From Chamaecyparis obtusa (Eukaryota > Streptophyta > Pinopsida > Cupressales > Cupressaceae), in assembly GCA_027943335.1 (NCBI GenBank), contig BSBK01006748.1:243501-307500 (forward strand): a stretch of DNA of 64,000 nt, in the 5' to 3' direction. Shown in pieces: positions 60,411 through 64,000 of the stretch. A program made the translations under genes and the position numbers. Positions within the stretch are counted from its first letter, which is position 1. Each line of letters starts with the position of its first letter. Below the pieces are notes generated by a model. That model was not told the DNA's origin, ran no database searches, and saw only the letters and a list, made by a program, of their open reading frames with translations.

Positions 60411-62097
60411 AGAAGATGAAGCCAGATTAGGTTGTCGAAAGCATGAGAGTTCAACCATGGGTTGATAAATAGAGCGTTGGTTACAAGTGACGCATGTTTC
60501 CTAGGTTTTCACCACTTGGGATTATTCTATTTTTTCTACCAAGGCATTTGTTTCCAGATTTTCACCAAGGCACTTTTTTCTCTTTTTTTTTGGTACTTTT
60601 ATTTTATATTTTTAAGTTTTTTAAAGTTTTTTTTTGGATACATCAAGGCGCCTGTTTCCATATTTTCACTAGGATGATCATTTTTTCAGGACTATATATG
60701 ATTTTTAAGATTTTTTCTTCTTTTTGTTATTTTTGGAATTTTTTTAGCAACATTTTTTACTTTTCAAACTTTTAGAGATTACTTGTTCTCAAGCAAAACT
60801 ACATTGGTTTGCCCCCAATGTCTACCAATGTATAGGACATGACGAATATATTAGAAAGCTAATGATGGATGTAGTGGAAGATAATGAGGGATGAAGTGAG
60901 TGAATGCAACCCTTAGGGACACTCTCCTCAAGATTACCCAAGTTAGGGAAAGAAAAAGTATAGTAATGTAGGCTCATAAAGCGACGTTGGATAGCATATA
61001 GGATAATAAACTGGTTTCATGAAAGAATGTGGTCCCAAAGAGTAGACAAGTCAAGCGACTCCTGTTTACAAATTTTGCATTTTTTTAATTCTTCATTTTG
61101 ATCAAGACCAATGGGTCAATTGAATATGATAGTAATAGGATATCATGATCAAGATAAAGGGTGATGGAGGCTATGCATGAATGGTTTGAGATAATGCCAA
61201 AGATTCTTAAGAATAGTGATGGCCAATTCTGGATAAGCAAGATCATGAAAGGGTAGCATGGATGAAAGAAAGAGAGTAAGCTAATGGAAAGGATAGCATA
61301 TGGTAGGATATATGATGCTCGTAGATAGTTTAGCCATGTCAAGATCAAAGGTAAAAGAGGAAGTATGGATGCACATGAAATAGATAGTGTGGATGAATCT
61401 TGCCTCATGTGTAGAGTGCAAGAGGGAGGAGCTACACATGACGCCTACTTGTTAGGTTTTCATCATGGTACTTGTCCAAGGTGCCACAAGTAGTGGTTTT
61501 CACCATAAGATGAATTTATTTCTCTTTACTTTTGCTACCAAGGTGCCTATTTACCAGGTTATCACCAAGGAACATTTTTAGATTATTATTTTTTGTAATT
61601 TTTGGAGGAACTAAAGCCCGATGCTCTTTGGATAAGGCTCCTTTGGAAAGATGCATTTTGATGGGCCAAGGCCACATAAAGGTATGGTTAAGGATGTTAA
61701 TATGGTGATAGAATGGAAATGATACAGAGGGTAAGGATTATTAATGACTATGAATTTATGCGATGGATTGGATGAAAGGGATGGCATGATAGTGAAAGGG
61801 AGGATAAGAAGCATACATAGGACCCAAAATGGATGAAGGAGTAGATGTAAGACATTTGGAAGGATACAGAGTGGAAGTCTTTGGAAGCTTGAATGCCAAA
61901 TTTGATTTTTATTTTATATTCAAGTCCTTTAAGAGAGACTTGGAAATCCACATAGTTTTTTTTTTTAAAAATACTTTCCGGTGCTTTTGATCGCAATTCT
62001 TCCATGATGGATGTAGGAACCCATATTTTATTTTATTTTCTTATTTTCTTTGAGGAACCTTGTGGTCTCTTGAATATTTCTTTTTTCTTTGTATCCA
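60411..62097. other. Decayed element interior with diverged tandem phrases
   Basis: No gene. Phrases of type TTTTCACCAAGGCRCCTGTTTCCA recur at about 60505-60680 and 61450-61580, loosely spaced. CTTGTTCTCAAGCAA (about 60782) resembles the purine-tract neighbour motif of gypsy elements on the minus strand. Probably the internal region of another minus-strand LTR element. An open frame at 60462-60775 is a low-complexity Phe/Ile product of T-rich DNA. Confidence 0.45.
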
Positions 62098-64000
62098 TGT
62101 AATGCCTCGCCAAGGAACCCAAGAGAATTTAACCTAACACATCACTATGTTTATAGAATAATTTTTTTCTTAAGTGTTTACAAATAATGATGATAACAAT
62201 GTGAAAGCAATACAACCATGAGATACAAACATGCACATAAGCATAACTCAATTACAGTTAACAATCCTCAAGGGTCCCATGACGTAGAATTATGTAAACA
62301 AAATAAATATTTAGATTAAGAATAATTACAATTAACACATAGGAATAATAAGTACATCCAATACCATCAGGTATATACAATGATACGACATCCTCTACAC
62401 AAGTCATAGGGTATGTCACAATAATTGAATACAATATCTGCAACTCTGAAGCACTGATACAAGATGCAATCATGAACATCAAAGATAGGAATTAACAAGT
62501 CTCCAATGAAGAATAAGAAGAAGGTAACAGGAACAAGCATCCTCTAGCACCACTACAGAAATGTTGAAATCTCAAATGGTAAAAGATAAAACTACCACCC
62601 CACCTCATGGAACCAAAGTTCCACTCCCACCATGCTAAGGAGATAACAACAAACCCCACTCGGATAACAAACTCAATAAAAACATCTAAGAAAATATCCT
62701 AAAGGCTTACTAACTCAAGGTACCACCAACTAAAGACCAATAAACATCAAATTGCCAACATGAACCAAAACGCCAAATAATACAAAATAACTCACCAAGT
62801 AACAATGAGACAACAAGGACACACCACCAGAGGAAAATGCATAAACTATGGAGGAGACTTAGGCTACATACTATGGGAGTGTCATCACGTGGACAACTGC
62901 TTGAGTTACCCTGGACTGGTCTCTCTAGACCCTAGACCCTCAAGTGTTTATCAGGTTGAGTTACCCTCGATTGGCCACTCTAGACCCCAAACCCTCAACA
63001 TGACCCATGCAGAACCATAATACCCTCTCATGAAGATGAGGAATTCTAATCATACCTACTCTCTAGGTATCATCCTATTCCCATCCTTAGCCTAAACAAG
63101 CGCTTAAGGCATGGGTGAGGCATAATCTCTAAATTATCTTTTTAATGATCTATTAATTTTAATTACTATGTTATCACTTGTTAACAAACTTATCATAGGT
63201 TACCCTGGTACTGACCACTTTGGGTCCTAGACCCCTATTGTAAGCCACTCCCCTAAGTTGCACCTATTTAACCTCCCCTAGGCTCATAATTCAAATAACA
63301 TCAAATGATAAAAATATCCTCAAATCAATTCCTTAGTGTAATAGGATCACATTGGTTTTCACAACCATAATATCAGAACACACTCTCAAAGTGTTCTCAC
63401 AATCATAAGCTTCAGTAGAAAAAGGTTGGATATAAAAGATCAAGACCATATTTCCCCATGTGAATTATGCAACAAAACCCAACTATACCAGACGACCTTC
63501 ATACCACATGATAACATAAAGGAATCACAAAGGACACCACATAACACACAAAAGATTAATTCCCAGAACAAGATCAAAACTAATGATCAAATTCATGCAA
63601 CTCATGCAACACAAAATACACCCCATAACCTCTAGTATACAATACTCCCCATAAAATTACTTTTCATAAAAAAAAAATAAAAAATAAAAAAATAACTCTA
63701 TGAACAACATCACAATAAATTAAAAAACCACAACAAGTCTTTTAATCTCAATCAAATGTACAAAATAATAGTAAAATCCATTTAAATAAACTAATTTAGA
63801 AATTAAACTAAATTAAACATTTGAATAATCTATTTAGAATTAAATTAAACTAAAAATTAAACTACTAACATAAAAAATAAACTATTTTGAAATAAACATT
63901 AAATTAAATATCATATATTATAATCCAAAAAAAATTGATTAAATAAAATAAATTTTATTTAATTATTAAAATATTTTCTTTAATTAAAAAAAAGACCCTA
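62098..64000 (-). repeat. Probable LTR running off the right edge
   Basis: Starts TGTAATGCCTCGCC on the plus strand. Just outside, the minus strand reads TGGATACAAAG, a weak match to the initiator tRNA-Met PBS, so this may be a minus-strand 5' LTR. A phrase GAGTTACCCT...CTCTAGACCC...AACCCTCAA is duplicated (62903-62945 and 62959-63000), with a weaker third copy near 63195. The last 340 bases are A-rich low complexity. No gene. Confidence 0.4.

Noticed and set aside
60169..60775. Open frames rich in Phe and Ile
   Set aside because: The first crosses the end of a solo LTR and its host LTR, and the others come from T-rich low-complexity DNA.
62570..62650. Possible tRNA-derived SINE head
   Set aside because: Only weak A-box and B-box resemblance; no cloverleaf, tail or target duplication seen.

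Overview
The window looks like intergenic nuclear DNA of a plant with a large, AT-rich, repeat-filled genome. A gymnosperm is my best guess, from the long LTRs, heavy decay and deep nesting, but nothing in the sequence fixes the species. I found no intact host gene. Almost everything that can be classified is a transposable element or a fragment of one. Most open reading frames are pieces of broken gag-pol, LINE or unknown element genes. All assignments are by reading motifs and termini; no database search was run.

Layout. 1-13854: a Ty1/copia element that enters from outside the window. Its reverse transcriptase is split by a second, complete copia element (2533-10361) with a perfect TTTAG target duplication; the host reading frame resumes exactly after it. 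13855-16464: decayed DNA with a minus-strand copia-type LTR and a plant-mobile-domain-like fragment. 16483-27460: an L1-type LINE bounded by a long target duplication. It carries ORF1 (DUF4283-like plus zinc knuckle), ORF2 (endonuclease, RT, RNase H) and an unusual third coding region. It was hit later by three insertions: a terminal-inverted-repeat DNA element, a 0.5-kb unknown element and a solo LTR. 27481-30108: the 3' end and LTR of a Ty3/gypsy-like element, then an unrecognised decayed gene.

30109-35962: a mosaic of LTR-like segments, an unrecognised coding remnant and a solo copia LTR with a perfect ATAAC duplication. 35963-48808: a probable 12.8-kb CACTA DNA transposon with subterminal TTAGTCAT repeats and an AAG duplication. 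It holds a tRNA-like sequence and a captured receptor-like-kinase exon (minus strand), and contains a nested non-autonomous LTR element (40627-43947, CCTTG duplication) whose only gene is a small coiled-coil ORF. 48822-52140: Athila-like Ty3/gypsy gag, protease and the start of RT, cut off inside RT.

52141-64000: decayed LTR or UTR sequence interrupted by a minus-strand non-autonomous gypsy-like element (55042-60405, GAGGC duplication). Its internal region is a tandem array of about 15 units, and one LTR carries a further solo LTR (AATTT duplication). A probable LTR runs off the right edge.

The elements do not act together as a pathway. The window is a record of serial insertion: old copia, LINE, CACTA and gypsy layers, each hit by younger elements, followed by point-mutational decay in which CAG or CAA to stop changes are frequent. 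The least ordinary items are the LINE third ORF, the kinase exon inside the CACTA element, the pol-less LTR elements and the clusters of short motifs in LTRs.
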